A stretch of 64,000 nt of DNA from Puffinus mauretanicus (lineage: Eukaryota > Chordata > Aves > Procellariiformes > Procellariidae), in assembly GCA_023333565.1 (NCBI GenBank), contig JAJKFH010000948.1:2554001-2618000 (forward strand). Reading direction: 5' to 3'. This document shows, in pieces, positions 43,537-58,036 of the stretch. Below the pieces are notes generated by a model. That model was not told where the DNA came from, ran no database searches, and saw only the letters and a list, made by a program, of their open reading frames with translations. Made by a program: the position numbers and the translations under genes. The number at the start of each line of letters is the position of its first letter. Positions within the stretch are counted from its first letter, which is position 1.

Positions 43537-44060
43537 GTAAAGAGGTACTTTTAGTTTTTCTGTGTAATGGCATTTTTTTGGTTAGAGAACCCTGTATTAG
43601 CTTCCAGCTACTCTTATTGTATCTTTCATATTTCATAACTGTTTCTTGTGAGAAGCACATTTTCTAAAAAAAACCCCACCAAACCAAAAACAACTCAGGC
43701 AAAATGTATACTTTATAGTTCTACTGTACTGTTAATTTCAACACCCACTCTACTATGACTTATTTCTTATTTCAAGAATCCGATGTGAACACCGAGGAAC
43801 TGTGTGACACTTAAATATTTGTTTCTGCATTTACTTAAGGAAAATTTAATGTGTCATTGATTTAGTGAGAACCACTGTTGTTGTCCTAGATCACTAGCAT
43901 TGGAATGAACTTTGAACTTGCAAGGCTGGAGGTTCAGTTAAGGTAGCTCTTGGGACGGAAAAAAAATTGCTGAGAATACTCTCTGACTTACAAAGTTCTA
44001 AAGCTTAGGACTTAGCAAAACTGTGTGGGAAATCTCTAAAGAGTATTTTGTGTGTATACC

Positions 44061-44150
44061 GAGAGAGAGAGAGAGAGAGAGATACATGAACATATATACA
44101 CACTAATACATATATACACATACGTGTGTGTTTGTATATATATACCAAAC
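44061..44150. repeat. (GA)11 followed by CA/TA/TG simple sequence
   Basis: GA units run from 44061 to 44082. They are followed by mixed ACATATATAC and GTGTGTGT/TATATATA stretches to about 44150. Confidence 0.9.
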
Positions 44151-47100
44151 AGACCAGAGAAAGAGACTCTGTTATGCTGCTTCTGAATTTAGCTCCATGT
44201 AAATAGCCATATCAGTGAGAAGTTATTTTCCTTGGACTGTTTTTATCCTGACTATAACTTTTAAATATCAAGATTCCCTAAAGCACCACTGTATTATAGA
44301 TCCTTTTGAAAATATAATTTTTTCCACTTCTTCAAGTGATGATAGGAGACTAATGTCAGTATTTTTTTTGATGCACAAAACACATCTATTTTTATTTGAT
44401 GGCACAATTCATTCAGTATCACTTTGTGAAACTGATTTCTCTAGTGATTACCTATAGTGTTAAAGACAGACAAGGTTGGACTGTTTTCTAACAGAAAATG
44501 TAATATATGTTAGAAAAAAACCCACAAAAATAATGAAATGCAGATTCCTGTAGAGTAATATTTTTTTATATATAGCAATAAATATTTAGTACAGAAAAGG
44601 GGTGTATCCCTTCTCCTTCTGTTCCCTGGAAATGTATGAGATGATACGATGTAATACTGCGGTCAGCTGGAACACAAGATCCCCCAGGGAAGATGCTCAT
44701 CTTTCCTAGTTTTATGAAGATGATACACTTTAAGGCCTGTCAGATATCACTTATGCATTGTACTTTTGCTGCGTGAGCTATACATATGGGAATTAATGGG
44801 GTCAGATATTTGAAACTGCATCAGCAATTCTGAGTTTGTTTTGCAAGTTTAGAATTGTTCATCTTATATAATCTGTGGAAAAAATGTAAATAGAACCCCA
44901 ATAACACAAGTAAACCTAAAAGGATAATTACTCATGAAATTTATTGAACCAATACGCCACCACGTGGAGCTGCTGTATCCTGAAGTGGTCCACCGGGAGA
45001 CATTTTTAGGACTATATTGATTTGCTACATAGGTTTTTAGGACTCTGCACAAGCATAAAGGATCTGGTTTTGCACATTTGTTTTTAAACTGCAGTCCAAA
45101 GAATGATCTACCAGCAAGTATATGGTTTCCTTTGAAGTTAAGCTCTATACAACTGAGTTATTTATAAACGGGGAAAAAAAAAGCATTTCTTCAGTGTTTC
45201 TCTTATAAATGACGACAGTACATAAAGCTAGTGTGGCAAACATTTGCTATGGCAATTGGGGAGAAAGGAAGGAAAAAAATAAATCATAGAAGTTTAATAA
45301 ACATTTTACATAATGCTATAAAGTAAATTATGTTCCTGCTATACAATTCCATGAGGCAAGTCAAAAGATTATTGAAAAATCTTATTGAAAAATTATTATT
45401 TTCTTTCAAATTATATAGGGTGATTAATATGCTATAAGAAAGAATACTATTCACTGCCAAACTTTATAGATTCTGAGGTAATGTATATATTGAGAACTTT
45501 TTTTGATTGTGTCCCTGTAGGATATCATAGGATTTTCCAGAACTGGCATCTGTAAAGTAAATGTGAAGTTGTCATGGAATATGAGGAAGCTTCCTTAGTG
45601 TGCTGCATCTGTTACTCAGTTGAAGCTTGCTTTTGGTTGTTTTTTGCAGGGGAGGTTAAAAAAAAAGCTTTAAAGGTGGTATTAGATATTGATGTATCAT
45701 TCTTCAGCTTGAAGACTTAATGCATTAATTTGGGGTGATTTCTGTCATCTCTGCATCTCATCATTAGTCGTTACAACCTCAATTCTCCATTTTCTTATCA
45801 AAAGCCTCCTTGCATTGGGAACTAAATGGATAGCATATAATAGCGCTATTTAGTCTATTCAAATAATTCAATCTGGAAACAAAGAACTCTGACTTTAAAG
45901 GAAGAAATGTGTTATAATTTTTATTTTATCCTTTCTTTTTGTTCTCTCATACACTCGCCATTATTCTTTTCAGTCTGAGGGACACACGCACTCTCTAAAA
46001 GTCTTACTCTTCAAGGGAAACCAGGCTTCCATTCATACTTCAAAGCAATCTTGAAGTTCTAACAAAATCGGTTCCTGACACTTTCAAATATCACTAATAT
46101 TATATTTGCTTCATTTTAGGTTTTAAATATCTTTTCCAACTATTTGTATTTGTGTACTTTATAATGTTTGTAATCCAAAGAGTGTTAGTAGAACCAAAAG
46201 GAGGATAGAAGGGTGGTTAATTAAGTTAAGCATATACTGAGAGCTCTCTGGAGGATGATGTTTCACTTTCTGGCAACTCTGGGGGTTTCAAAGCTTATCG
46301 CTTTTTTGCTTTGCTTTGAGGAGAGAACAAAACCACTGAAACATCTTTGCAAAATAAGATGTGTCGAAATACCTGTTAATGGAGTACTACTTTAAATTCT
46401 CTTCCTTGAAATGACCAGAGAGTTTGCCCCAAAACTTCCAGGGAAAGCCATACACCACCTTGAAATATTTTAGCCTTAAAACGCTATGTAGCTTCTAATG
46501 AGATTCAGTTTTGTTGAGAGTGCTATAACAACATCTCATAATGGCACGAGCATATTAATCTATTTCACTGTAGTATTGCCATCTGTCCAGACCTTTTTCC
46601 TAGAGGGAAAAAGCACTTGCTATACCTATTGACAATCTGGTGGTTTGAAAGAAGCAGTCAGGGCAGTGGCTGCTGCTTGCAAGTAGGGCAGTCCTCCTCA
46701 ACAGCCAGCACGACTACCTGCTCTCTCCATCTCCAAGAGCAACCGAGGTGGTCCTTCAGTGCCTGGCGTGGAGCAAGCTCACAGGGGCAAGTGCTGGAAG
46801 TGAGCCATGCTACTCCTTACCTATTTTAAGCACTTTCCTCAAAAGCATACAGAGTTTCTTCCTGTAGCTATAAGCTGTGCCAAGTGTCTGTCCCCTCTCT
46901 GTGTGTATCTAAGTTTGACAGTCAGAAGTGTTCCTGTTTAGCGGATAACCATTGACCTGCTGGCAAAAGTTCCTCAGTCAACAATCATCCACAGTGAACG
47001 GCTCTAAGACTGCTTCTGCATTATCCTGCTTAGTGAAACACGCTTGTAGCTACAGAAGGCTATACTGAGCATGGACTGCCTGGGAGAAAATATAAAATCA

Positions 47101-50100
47101 ATGTGAGTAGAAAATGTAATAAGAGGAAAATTGGCTCCTACATAGGGAAGTTATTTAAGCTAAAATATGGATTACATACATCGGTTTAAAACTTAGAAAC
47201 TTCCCAGGGATACTTGCCCTGGTACCGGTCAGTTACTGAAAAAAATTCAGTGATGCTGAATTATGCAGAATATAAACATTTCCCAAGTGGAAGATGAATA
47301 TTTCTTAAAAAGGAGATTTTCAGATTTTGGTATTTGGCATGGAACAATGCGTATTTAGCACTGCTCTGTGCTCACTGTATGTTCAGGAGTCTGCCTATCC
47401 TAGTGAAAAGGTCTACAAAAACAGTTGGGAAAATGTTAAACACTGCTTCCATGTGATTTTAATTCCATGTGCTGCTTAATTTTCAGTGACTTTTATATGG
47501 CTTTTAAATTACTTAATACGTTACCACTCTCAATTTTTGCAGGTGCTTGTTGCAAATTAACTGACAGCAAGCAATTCAAGCAATTAACACTTTCCCACTG
47601 CAAAATACCTAGGATACACATGGGATTTGTGGGATAAGAGGGCCCAGAAATGTTGCTAAAATATTAGTCAGTGGTTTTAGATGATAAAGGACTGTCTATA
47701 GGTGTTGGATGCATTTTTTTGTTTTTGTTTTTGTTTTTTTCTCCCTGTCTTCGCTTTCTTTCTTTCAGCCGCTTTGGTTTTCTGCACCTTTTCCTTTCAG
47801 GTGAAGATGTGTTTTAGGAATGATAACTAAGGTGTGACAGGGTCCCCATGCTCTGCAGTAAAGTTTCAAGGATACTGTGCCACTGTATCAGTGAACCAGG
47901 CTTGTTTTTATCATGCTGTCCCAAAGAAGAAATCAGGAAGAAATCAGCTGCTTAGTACAGCTTAGATAGGATGCAGGAAATGTCTATTTCCTCAGGTTTC
48001 CCTACAGACAGCTGTCTGTACAAGTCCTTGGTCAGATGTGGACTTGCTAGCCAAAGCAGAAATTAAGTAGGAATTGCTAAGGCATGTAGGGAAAGGGATG
48101 CTCTGCTGAGGTCTAGAAGACATCTTCTCTTCTTGATTTTATCCAGTCTTTTAGGTATGGCAAGAACACATTGTCTCTCTGTCATGGTGTCTAATTCTGA
48201 CCTTTTCCAGATCGGTGTGTTTTGGAGAGTGCTTACTCTGCTAATAACATTGTTAAGCTAATACTATTTCTGTCCACAATATCCTGTGCAACATTAGATA
48301 AATTGTCATTTCTTCTGTACAATATGGTCCCTAATGATTCCCATTCTTAATAGGATGTTTTGAGAGCTGCCTGGATACTATGGGGAGGACTGGGCAATGC
48401 AGGTGGCTTTCTGTCTTTATAGCTGTATCAGAATAGCTGTGTCAGTGAAGCTACAGCAGACACAGTATGTATTAGAAAAGTGTTTGGTGGTTTTGTTTCT
48501 TTTTTAAGTTATGTCCTCGCTTCAAGTGACATAATGTGATTAAAGAAGAAAATGTCTGTGTGCAACCCCAGCAGGAATTTTGACATTGAACTGAGTATAT
48601 GCAGGCAACATTTTGTAGCGTAGCCTTCGTCCTAGGCAGAGAGAAGCAGTTCCTTTGTGTTTTTAGTCGGTTCAGTTTAGTTTGGTATGCTTGACAGAAT
48701 TGGTGTGCAGAGGAGCCATCAGCAAGCAGGTCCAAGGCAACAAATTGGAATGTGGCTTTGGGCAGTCAGGATCTCCCTCCAGGGTCTAATATAGAAATGT
48801 CAGGAGGTATTAATTTCTTCTGGCCTTGCAGTTGTTAACGGCCAAAAGTGTTCACTGAAAGTTGGCAGGTAACAAATGCAATCAATAACCACTGTTAAAT
48901 GGCAATTATATTGACTAAGCAAAATATGGTTTATGTGACAGTCAGACCTTAGCAAGTCAAGAAATATCTTTCCACAATTATAAAGTTCTTCAAATTGACT
49001 GGTTTTTATTGTCTATCGTATGAGCTCCTTGGAAACAAGGAATTTTTTGTTATAGCTGATATCAGGTTCTTTTGTGGAAGAAATAAATGGTTTCTTAATG
49101 ATTTCTGAAAGTTGCACTGTGGTTATAATCTAAGTCTTGCAGCTCAACTCAAACAGAGAAGAGAAAGCAGAAGGCGGCTTTCATCAGGAGAAAGCAAAAC
49201 TTGGTTGTACTTTTGCTGCTCAATTAGAGATGCTCATGATAGCTGTATTTTCTGTTAATTTTTCTTTTCTTTCTTTTTAGCTGCAGTTCCTAGATCACTG
49301 TTCAAATTGCAGTTCAGGTTAAGTCAAGAAAATGTTAATTTTAATTTTCATTTGGGCTTACACGAAGTGGGGTGAGTGTTAATAACCAACTCACTACAAA
49401 AGCTGTTGCAAGCTTCTGCAAGGCTGAGGGACTGATAAATGAAATACATCTCTATGAAATTCAAAGGGCTTTATGTGGACAGAACTGTGAAACAGGATTA
49501 AGCAAGAAGTAGTAGGTCGAACAGAAATCTATTTGACAAGGTGTATATACCATTTAAATAGACCTCATGATTATAAAATTGGTGAATTCTGCTGGTTTTT
49601 TTTAAATGTTATCTTTAACTCCCTTCTGATGTGTGTCGCCCTGCTTAGGAAGATTCAACCCTTAAAATTTTACTCTAGTGAAGATTTTTAGATTTTTACT
49701 TTTATAAAAAAATCATTTCAGTTTTTCCCACGGTGATTTTAGGTAACAGGATCCTATCATCTTCTCCCAATCTGGGATATGCATGCTAATGGTTTTGCTA
49801 CAAAACATGCATTGTTGCCCAGTCCACTCCATAGTATTAGTTAGACAGGACTTTGTTAATGTTGACGGTGCCTGATGATTGCATTGTCCTTTAAATGTCT
49901 TTCAATAGCATTATTGCCCACATGCTTGCATAAATCTATGGACACTTCCCAGAGGTCTGTGCATTCTCGGTTCTATAGGATTTTGTACATTAGATTTAGT
50001 TGTACTGGTACAACTAGAACTCTTTGGTAGCAGTTCCAGTTATGCCCACAGATTTCTAGCTAGAGTATCAGAAGAGACTTGAAGCTGTCAATATGCCCTT

Positions 50101-52642
50101 GGTAAAAACTGCAGTAACTGAGTTCCAACATATGCCACTGCTTAGGAGCATAAAATGTCAAACAAGGGCAGCCAGTCTATTGAAAAATCTTTGCAGATAG
50201 TAGTGTGCATGGGCCAACAATGGTTTGCATAGGTGCTTTTGCATCTATTGGCATTTATTTCTTTCCCCTTATCTCCAGGATTCCTCTACTGGAGAGCTTG
50301 ACTAATTTTATAGTCATTCCAGCAGGGTGGCTACAGCAGCCACTACTAATATCTGACAATCTGGGTGGTTTGGCATAGATATATAAAGTAGTTTTTAGAA
50401 AATGGTTTCTAAATTATTTTTTCCTATTTCATGAAAGGTATTTCTGAGGCTACTGCAGGATTCAGAGAAGATGCCCTATGCTCCACGGGCAGCACACCTG
50501 GACCATACAAATGGTGCTGAATCAGCCTGTAAGTAGAAAATTAGGTAACTTCTGAAGCAGCCATATTTATAAATATCACAAACACAAAGATAAACATGCA
50601 CAAAGTTCCTAAAGTTGAGGAATGCACAAGCAAATAGAGAATACTGCCTGCTTACCATCTGGCAATTCTTTTTTTGTGCATGTGACATGATTGCCTTACG
50701 TAGTAGGTTTTATATGTCTACTGTGATTCACCTCTTTATCATTTCACAGTTGTCTTCTCACCCTTCACCTGTACTATGTGTACACAGGAACACAAGCATT
50801 CTCTCATTGCATCAGCATTACGTACTGCTTCCTACCAGTCCCTGGCAACTAATTACCCTCTTTGACTCATACTGACAATGGATAAATATTGCTGAGATAT
50901 ACCACAGATATAAAATCTGTGAGCTATTAGAAAGGTGTATTCATCTCCATCCATGTGCAAATAAAAAAAAAAAATAAAAGCTGTTGCCCCTCATAATAGA
51001 TGATCATTTGTCCTCTCAAGTGGCATGTTATTTCAGGTTCCCGTACATGTTTGTTTGTTTTAAAACAAGTTCCTTCGTGCTTTCTATTTTCCTGCCCTTC
51101 AAGCCTGGGAGGAAGTCCTCGTTAACGTTTCTGAAACCTTAGGAAGCTTGTTCTCCTTAAAAACTCTCCTTAGAAGTCAACAATGTGATACCTTGCAAAA
51201 TGCAAGACTCAGGTTCTCTAATGACAGTGCCCACCAAGTTCATCAATATTTTCTCATTGTTCCTGAGATTCTCATGCTTCTATACATATCATGTTTCCTT
51301 CTATTTGATGATTTATATCTAGATTATAGTCGTCTTCAGTTACATGTCAAACGTTTTGTTCTATATGCAGTCCTTTTTGTTTTGTTTCTATAGAACACAG
51401 GCACAGAGAGGTCCTGGTCTGTGACTGAGGACCTTCCTCATTACGGTAATGGAAATAACAATTTTGAATCAAGCTTGTGTTATTGGTTAAGATAAATTCA
51501 GTTGGGTCTGCCAGTAATGAGTAATCAGTGCCAAGAACTGTGGCCTAAGAGGAGACCTTTTCTCACAAAGTGCAAACTTGACTGGATGACTTTTTCCAGA
51601 GGGTCTTTTTGCTGTTGAATCAGTGAAGAAGTAACTATATAGCAAAAAACCCTCACTAAGCAAATAAAATATCCACCCCTGTGAGCGGTGAGAACAAGAC
51701 TTCCATTCAAAATACAACTTTGAATACCCCTGTATTTCTTCAAGGCTCAGCTAGGATAACCAAACTAATTTCAAATCAAACCAGTCTGTCTTTTCCACAT
51801 TGCATTTTCATTAAAGAGTAAGATTTATAGTTCCTAAAGCAATGAAAACAGAGTATACTGTACCTAACAACTTGATATCTTTTACCATCCACATTTCAAA
51901 ACACATAGCTTAGTATTTGTTCGAGTTATTACATTAATAAAGAATCTAGTAATCAGAGACTCTATTTTTCAGTCTGATAAATTATAGCAAAAAAATGTGA
52001 TGAAAATGCCATTTCTTTGGGGATGAGAGTACTGGAAAATTGTCATTCATTGCAGATGACTGTCATTTATCATTAAGGACAGTTGTGAAGTGTAGGCATA
52101 AGGGATCTGGGAAATGGTCATGAAAGGTATCCATCATTGTCAAAGCTAACCAGAATACTCCATGGGCAATAGCTTGACCTGTATAATTTTGTCTTTGAAA
52201 GCAGATTCAAAGGCAGTCAAACTTTCTGTTGTCAAAGTAGTCAAATGATTTTTCAAAAACCCCTAGAGCAAACAGCTGGGTTATTGAGAACATCACAGGA
52301 TGCTGCTATTTGATTTGTAAAAGAATTTAGATTAGAGAGCTGCTTTGACAAAGCATGGATCTGAGCACAAGCAGGGGTATTGGCTATCCTTTACTGTACT
52401 GAGCCCTTGAAGCATCAGGATTATGTAGAAATCAAAATGTTGTCTCTTGTCTCCCAGACCAGGATGTGTAGTGGAGCGGTGTGCATGTCCCTTCTTGAAT
52501 GAAACTGCAGAAAATCAGTACATGATTTAGGCTGATGACCAATGCCAAAAACAGGCAAGAGACATCACTTCAGCAAAATATGACAGTATCTCACTGAAGT
52601 TGGAGCTTTGATAATTTCTAGTTATGTTTTACATTGTCTTAT

Positions 52643-53211
52643 TGTACTGGATCTGGCTGGAATGGAGTTAATTTTCTTCATAGTAGCCCTTATGGTGCTG
52701 TGTTTTGGATTTGTGACTAAAACAGTGTTGATAACACACCCATGTTTTGGCTATTGCTGAGCAGTACTTGCAGTGTCAAGGCTTTCCCTTTTTCGCATTC
52801 TGCCCCCCCCTTCCCTGTGGTGAGTAGGCTGAGGGTGAGCAAGAAGCTTGGAAGGGACATGACCTGGACAGCTGAGCCGAATTGACCAGAGAGTTATTCA
52901 ATGCCATATAGTGTCATTCTCAGCAGTAGAAACTGAGGGAAGGGGTTTTTTGGTGAGGTAGTCATTGCTACCAGATTGGCTGTGCATCAATCTGCTTGTG
53001 GGAAGTGGTGAGTGATTGCCTTTGCATTGCTTGGTTTTTTGTTGTTTTTTTTTTCTTTCTTTTTCCTTCACTTCTTAAACTGTCTTTATCTTGATCCACA
53101 TGTTTTCTCGCTTTCTTTCTACCTATTCTCTCTTCCATCCTGCTGGAGGAGGGGGAGTGTGAGCGAGCAGCTGTGTGATGCTTAGCTGCTGGCCAGGGTC
53201 AACACACCACA
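52643..53211 (+). mobile_element. Old solo LTR of the same family, opposite orientation
   Basis: Read on the plus strand it matches the reverse complement of copies 1 and 2 in order: GGCTGGAATGGAGTTAATTT, TTTTGGATTTGTGACTAAAA, GTGTTGATAACACACC, AACTGTCTTTATCTTGAT, and a terminal CCAGGGTCAACACACCACA. It is much more diverged. The TGACGTCA site is mutated and I see no clear 5-bp duplication, so it is an older insertion. The edges are set by alignment to the younger copies. Confidence 0.82.
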
Positions 53212-56126
53212 AAAATGTAAAATAAACTCAGAATTATTTGACCCTTTTAAAATGCAAATATTAGAGGTAAGTAGCAGTCCATTAATTAAATTAATTGTAA
53301 CAATTTTAATATTGATAACTTTATAGACACAAAGTGCACGGTGTAATTTCTAGCGGTTTAAGTTTCCTTTGTGGAAGGTTTACTCATAATTTTTAGTTTT
53401 ATTCTGATGAAAAAAACCTTGGAATAAAACTCACCTTTTGGTGAGAACAGTTAACATTTTCTTTTTATATATACATGCATATATTATAATACAGATGTGC
53501 ATAATTAATTTCTACACAGCTGGGGCACATGATTGATGGTTATTGTTTTGTAGATGTATACAGAGCATGCAGAAAAAAGGTTACACTGAGCTTGCAATCA
53601 CTGCATGACAAGATCATTGGAGCCAAATAGCCTTGAGAAAATGGCAAAACTAACTCTACGGAGTCTAATAAAATTATCATAAACTAGAGCAGGCAGTATA
53701 TATACAAAAATAATCAGGAGAACTAAGAGCAAGTCTAAGGGGTGACTAGCTAACCATGAATAAATACCAAAATATTCTGAGCATATGCAAAAGTAGGCAA
53801 TAGGCTAGAGAGTGGGCTCACTGGATCATTAAGGGACCAATACTGCAGAGTTAAGATATTCAGATATCTTGCTGAAGAGCCAAATGAATTAATTTTGAAG
53901 CATTCTATGTCTTAGAAATGCTTGGGAGATACCAACTTTGGATCTAATCTCCTCTGGCAGTAAAATACAGTTGGAACCCGAGATATAGTGAAAGAAAACT
54001 GCAGAAAATTCAAAATGGATAAAATTATATTTTTCACACAGTGACACATAACATTTGAAATTCATTGCCATAAAACATTATAGAGACTAAAATTGTGGTA
54101 ATATGTTTAAAAAAGCCAAAGAATGGTTATTAGTGTATATATAATATGAATAGCTACAGTAACAGAAATGCTGTTAAAGCTTATATGTCTTTGAACTTCT
54201 TGGATAAGTTAGCCACTGAAAGTGTTGGAGTGGAAGCAGGTTGATGCATAACTAATTTTTATGGTTGCTTAAACCTTTCTCTGAAGCAGCTGGTGTTAGC
54301 CATTTTGAAGGATATTGGGCAAAATGTTGCATTGCTCCTATTAGGATTTAAGAGATCGACAATATACACTACTTAAAAAGCACATCTAAAGCTAATTTAA
54401 TTAAGAAATTGTAGCTGACAAAAAGCAGTCATCAATAGCGAAACATCAAGCTGAAGAGCTTTCAGTGAATCCTCACTGGGTGTCAACTCTGCCTTTTGAT
54501 TATTTTCATCAGTGATACTGAAGTAAACATAACGTTGCTTATGAAAAAAAAAGCGACTGCTGCAAGGGATTGGTAGAATGGTAATGAGTCAGACCAGTCC
54601 TAAAGAGTGAGTTAGATCACTTGAAAAGCTGAATCTATTCTAAATGAAGTGTGTTTTAATTAAGCCAAATGCTGGGCAAACCTACGTAATATGGGGAGTA
54701 AACACTGACTTTGAAAGTTACTAATACTGGTAAAAAAGTGTTTTAAGACAGTATGGGTAAGATGATTTATGTTTCAATTAATGTACAAAAGGATGTGAAG
54801 GGGTCATTTTGACTATCAGTTCAAAATTCATGAGACTGATGCTGCAATACTATGTACAACTTTTGTGTCCCTGTTTTTAAATTTGAATGTCTTTAAGGAA
54901 AAGTTGAGAATTTGGAAAGGGAACAGAGAAGAGTTACTATTGGAGGTTGGAGGTGAAGTCCTTATAAAAGCACCATCAGGCCTCAGTTAATGTAGTTTAT
55001 CAAAAAGAAGATAGAGAAGTGGTTTGCTTAAAAAGCCTATATTTTTTATGTGTAGAGAATACTGTCTATTAAGGTATAGTTCTAATTTTTATAGGGGCAG
55101 AAGTGATAAATAGAATAAAGGAAGAAATAAGAGAAACAAATAGCTGGAAGCTAAAGGCAGGCACTTCTCCTAGAGGTTAATTAACAGTTGGAGTTTACCC
55201 AGGGAAGTATGTTCCCTCTCTTGGTGCACTTGACACAAGTCTGGGGCCTTTGCAGAAAATATGCTACAGTAAAAGATGTTATTGATTTCTGCACATGGGT
55301 AACAGAGTGGAATTTGATGTCTGCTGATAGGTGATCAAATGGTTTCTTCTATTCTCAGAGAGGAGCTTTTAATCCACTATGACAAATTGACTTCCCTGTA
55401 ATTACAAAATAAGGGTTGACAGAGTATTTGTTATATGTTTGAAGTTATATCATAACATCAGTTTTTAAGTGGAACTCCTTTCTTTCATTTCCCTGTAAAA
55501 TTCACTTAAAGGGGTATAAGAATGATTTTAATGCTCCACCTTGCAAAATGTATCTTGATTTCTGAGTAGAAAACTGTGGGTAATAAGTATCAGTGGCTCT
55601 GTTTAGAAGAAGTGGCTGCTGACATGAAGACTGATATTAAAATTTTCAAATTTTGCCAACTACTGATAAAGGGAAGATACAGCATACATTTCAGTCTTCT
55701 GGTAGTCTAATAGTATAGATGGCACTACCACTTAAATTCAGCACTAGACCCTGAAAAAGAAGTGTCAAAATAGCTGGTCTAAAAATCTTGGATACTTTAT
55801 ATTTTCCTTCAGCTTTTTTATTGTTGTTTTAATTAGTTTCTTGCAGGAAATCTTGTGATTCTAGCATATGTTGAAAACGTAATTTCACTTCTTCCAACTA
55901 TTTAGTTTTATACTCCTCAACTCTGAATCTTGCTTCTTTTTGTCACCCTTTCAGGATTATCTGAAGCATAAAATGAGGATGGAGCATCTTTATAATGTTA
56001 CCTATCAGTAGTCACAAAAAGATATCCGATCTCAAAAATAAAATCATCTAATTTGTTTAAGGTTTACATAAATTTGTTTTCTCAGTAAGTGTATAACTGA
56101 AACTCCTTCTATTCTTCTGAAAGTAA

Positions 56127-57131
56127 ATGGTCAGGTTCTTCCACTTAACCTCAAATGTGTTTCACTCTTTTCATCCACTACTTTCTTCTCTCATCCAAAC
56201 ATTTTCCCTGCCAGTTGCTTTCCATGTGATTGCTGCCTGGTCCTTTTCCACTTTTCATCCGCAGTATGGACATCTTGGGCTCTTTGTTAGACAGGCTCAG
56301 ACATCAGAGGGCTATTAGAAAAACAGTGGAAAGACAGCTGTTTTCTGGTAAAGGGAAGTACTCTTACAATGCCAAGAAGCTGATCCACTTCCTGTTCTCT
56401 ACCTCTTTGTCCTCATGTTCATCTCCTAACTGCTGGCAAATGAAGAAAGTGAACTCTGCCTGCCTTCCTCGCAGAGGCCTTTTGTTCCCTTCAGCTCTAG
56501 AGAAAAAAATGGTCAGTAAAGCACCTGCCAAATATGGGGCTGAATTGAAAAAAGACTATAGTTTTCTGCAAGTGTTAGAGCACCAGAAAACAAAACAATA
56601 ATCCCTTCTGAAATTTCTATTTTGAAAATCATATTAATTGCCCATGAATATGTTCTGTTGATGGAATTCGGTTGGGTCCATAAAAGGTCACCCATGTGAC
56701 TTAGTAGCTGCTTTCCTTCAGCGTGTAATTTGGTATTTTTACTTGTTCTTAAAACATATGAATCTCATTTAGACTGAAAGGTATGCTTGAAGAAATGTGT
56801 TGTGCTTTAGATACAGATCCAGACTTCAGATTGTGGTCTGAAGTTTACTGAGTATTTCCAGTTTCTAACTAATTGAAAACGAATGAGGAAAGTTGTTGCA
56901 TCACTCCATCTTATGATGGAAGAGATGATGCCTTTTCTATCCTGCCTAGAAGAAAGAGAATCATCAGAGAGACTTTTTTTGAAATTGTGGGTCACCAGAA
57001 CTGATATGCATGTAGCTTTTGATGGTGATGACTATATATTGAATTTCTACATATCTCAAATGCCTTCTAAACAGAAAATTGTATTTGATATTAACATCTC
57101 TCAGCTCTTGTTGCCCGATGTGGATGTATGA
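56127..57131 (+). other. Cluster of unsupported open frames
   Basis: Open stretches at 56230-56601 (123 codons) and 56883-57131 (82 codons), with a minus-strand one at 57422-57718 (98 codons, lysine-rich C-terminus), are longer than most chance frames in this AT-rich intron. None shows ABCA13 residues, paired splice sites or a family I recognise. They are recorded as unexplained, not as genes. Confidence 0.25.
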
Positions 57132-57987
57132 GAATATTTTGAATGTGCTCTTTCCAACAACCTGCTGCCTTGCCTTCGTCATAATCTAGATTGTTTGTCA
57201 TGTTAGTTATTAGTAGTGCTTGTTTCAGAAATGAAATAGCTTGGAAGCTCATCCACTATGCTCAGATATTTCTTCGAGCTGAAGGACAAAGGATACAGAT
57301 AGTTGTGAGTGTGCTAGGAACACTTTAGTTATCCAAAGGTAATTGTTAGAATGTAAACTTCCTTAACATCTTGAAAACCAAGTGATCAAATCATCTCAGC
57401 TGTGTAGCTTTTATGTCTTGCCTATAAGCCCTTCTTTGATTTCTTCTTGGCAGCGTATTTCTTCATACAGGCTCTGTTTTCCCTCAGACTTGCTAGTGCT
57501 CCCTTCTGTCTCTCTTTCTCCAACCTTTCCTTTGCACTCCAGGATTTCCTGTTGTTTTCTTTTAGTTCCTGTATTTTGTCGAGGCTGTTACAACAGATGC
57601 AGACATGGAAACAGTATTGACAGCCTTTATGATCTTTCATGGTATTTTTAAAATCCTGTCTTTTAATGAAATATTCAGAAGTCTTGCCCTCCACTCTGCA
57701 GGACTGCTTGTCTTCCATTTCATGTTGTAATTATTCCTAAGTAATTTTTACCAAAAAAAAAAAAAGGGTAAAAGAAAAGAATGTAGGAGAAGTAGAACTC
57801 CTCCTCAGAGGATAAATAAGATCTGGTTAGACTGTACTCCTGTGTTCACTTATTGCTTTTGAGAATGACCTGATTGCACTTTTTGGAGGTATTCCAATAT
57901 TTTTACACTTGCAACATCTTCAAAAGTCTGTATTCAGTATATGGATTATGTGATCATCTGTTATCTGAAAAGCAACTGAAAATTAAA

Positions 57988-58036
57988 CAGCAATGGGTTG
58001 CCTGGTGTAACAGCAATGATGGGTTGCCTGGTGTAA
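57988..58036. repeat. Short tandem duplication, 23 and 26 bp units
   Basis: CAGCAATGGG-TTGCCTGGTGTAA is repeated directly, and the second unit carries a 3-bp insertion. Confidence 0.9.

Noticed and set aside
47795..47850. Strong-looking acceptor (ttttcctttcag then GTGAAG) considered as the exon after E17
   Set aside because: The frame reaches a stop after nine codons, no donor precedes it, and the residues do not match the expected V-F-L continuation.
56265..56330. tcatccgcag acceptor with an open frame after it, considered as a TMD2 exon
   Set aside because: The residues do not match the TMD2 region of ABCA13 and no donor supports the exon.
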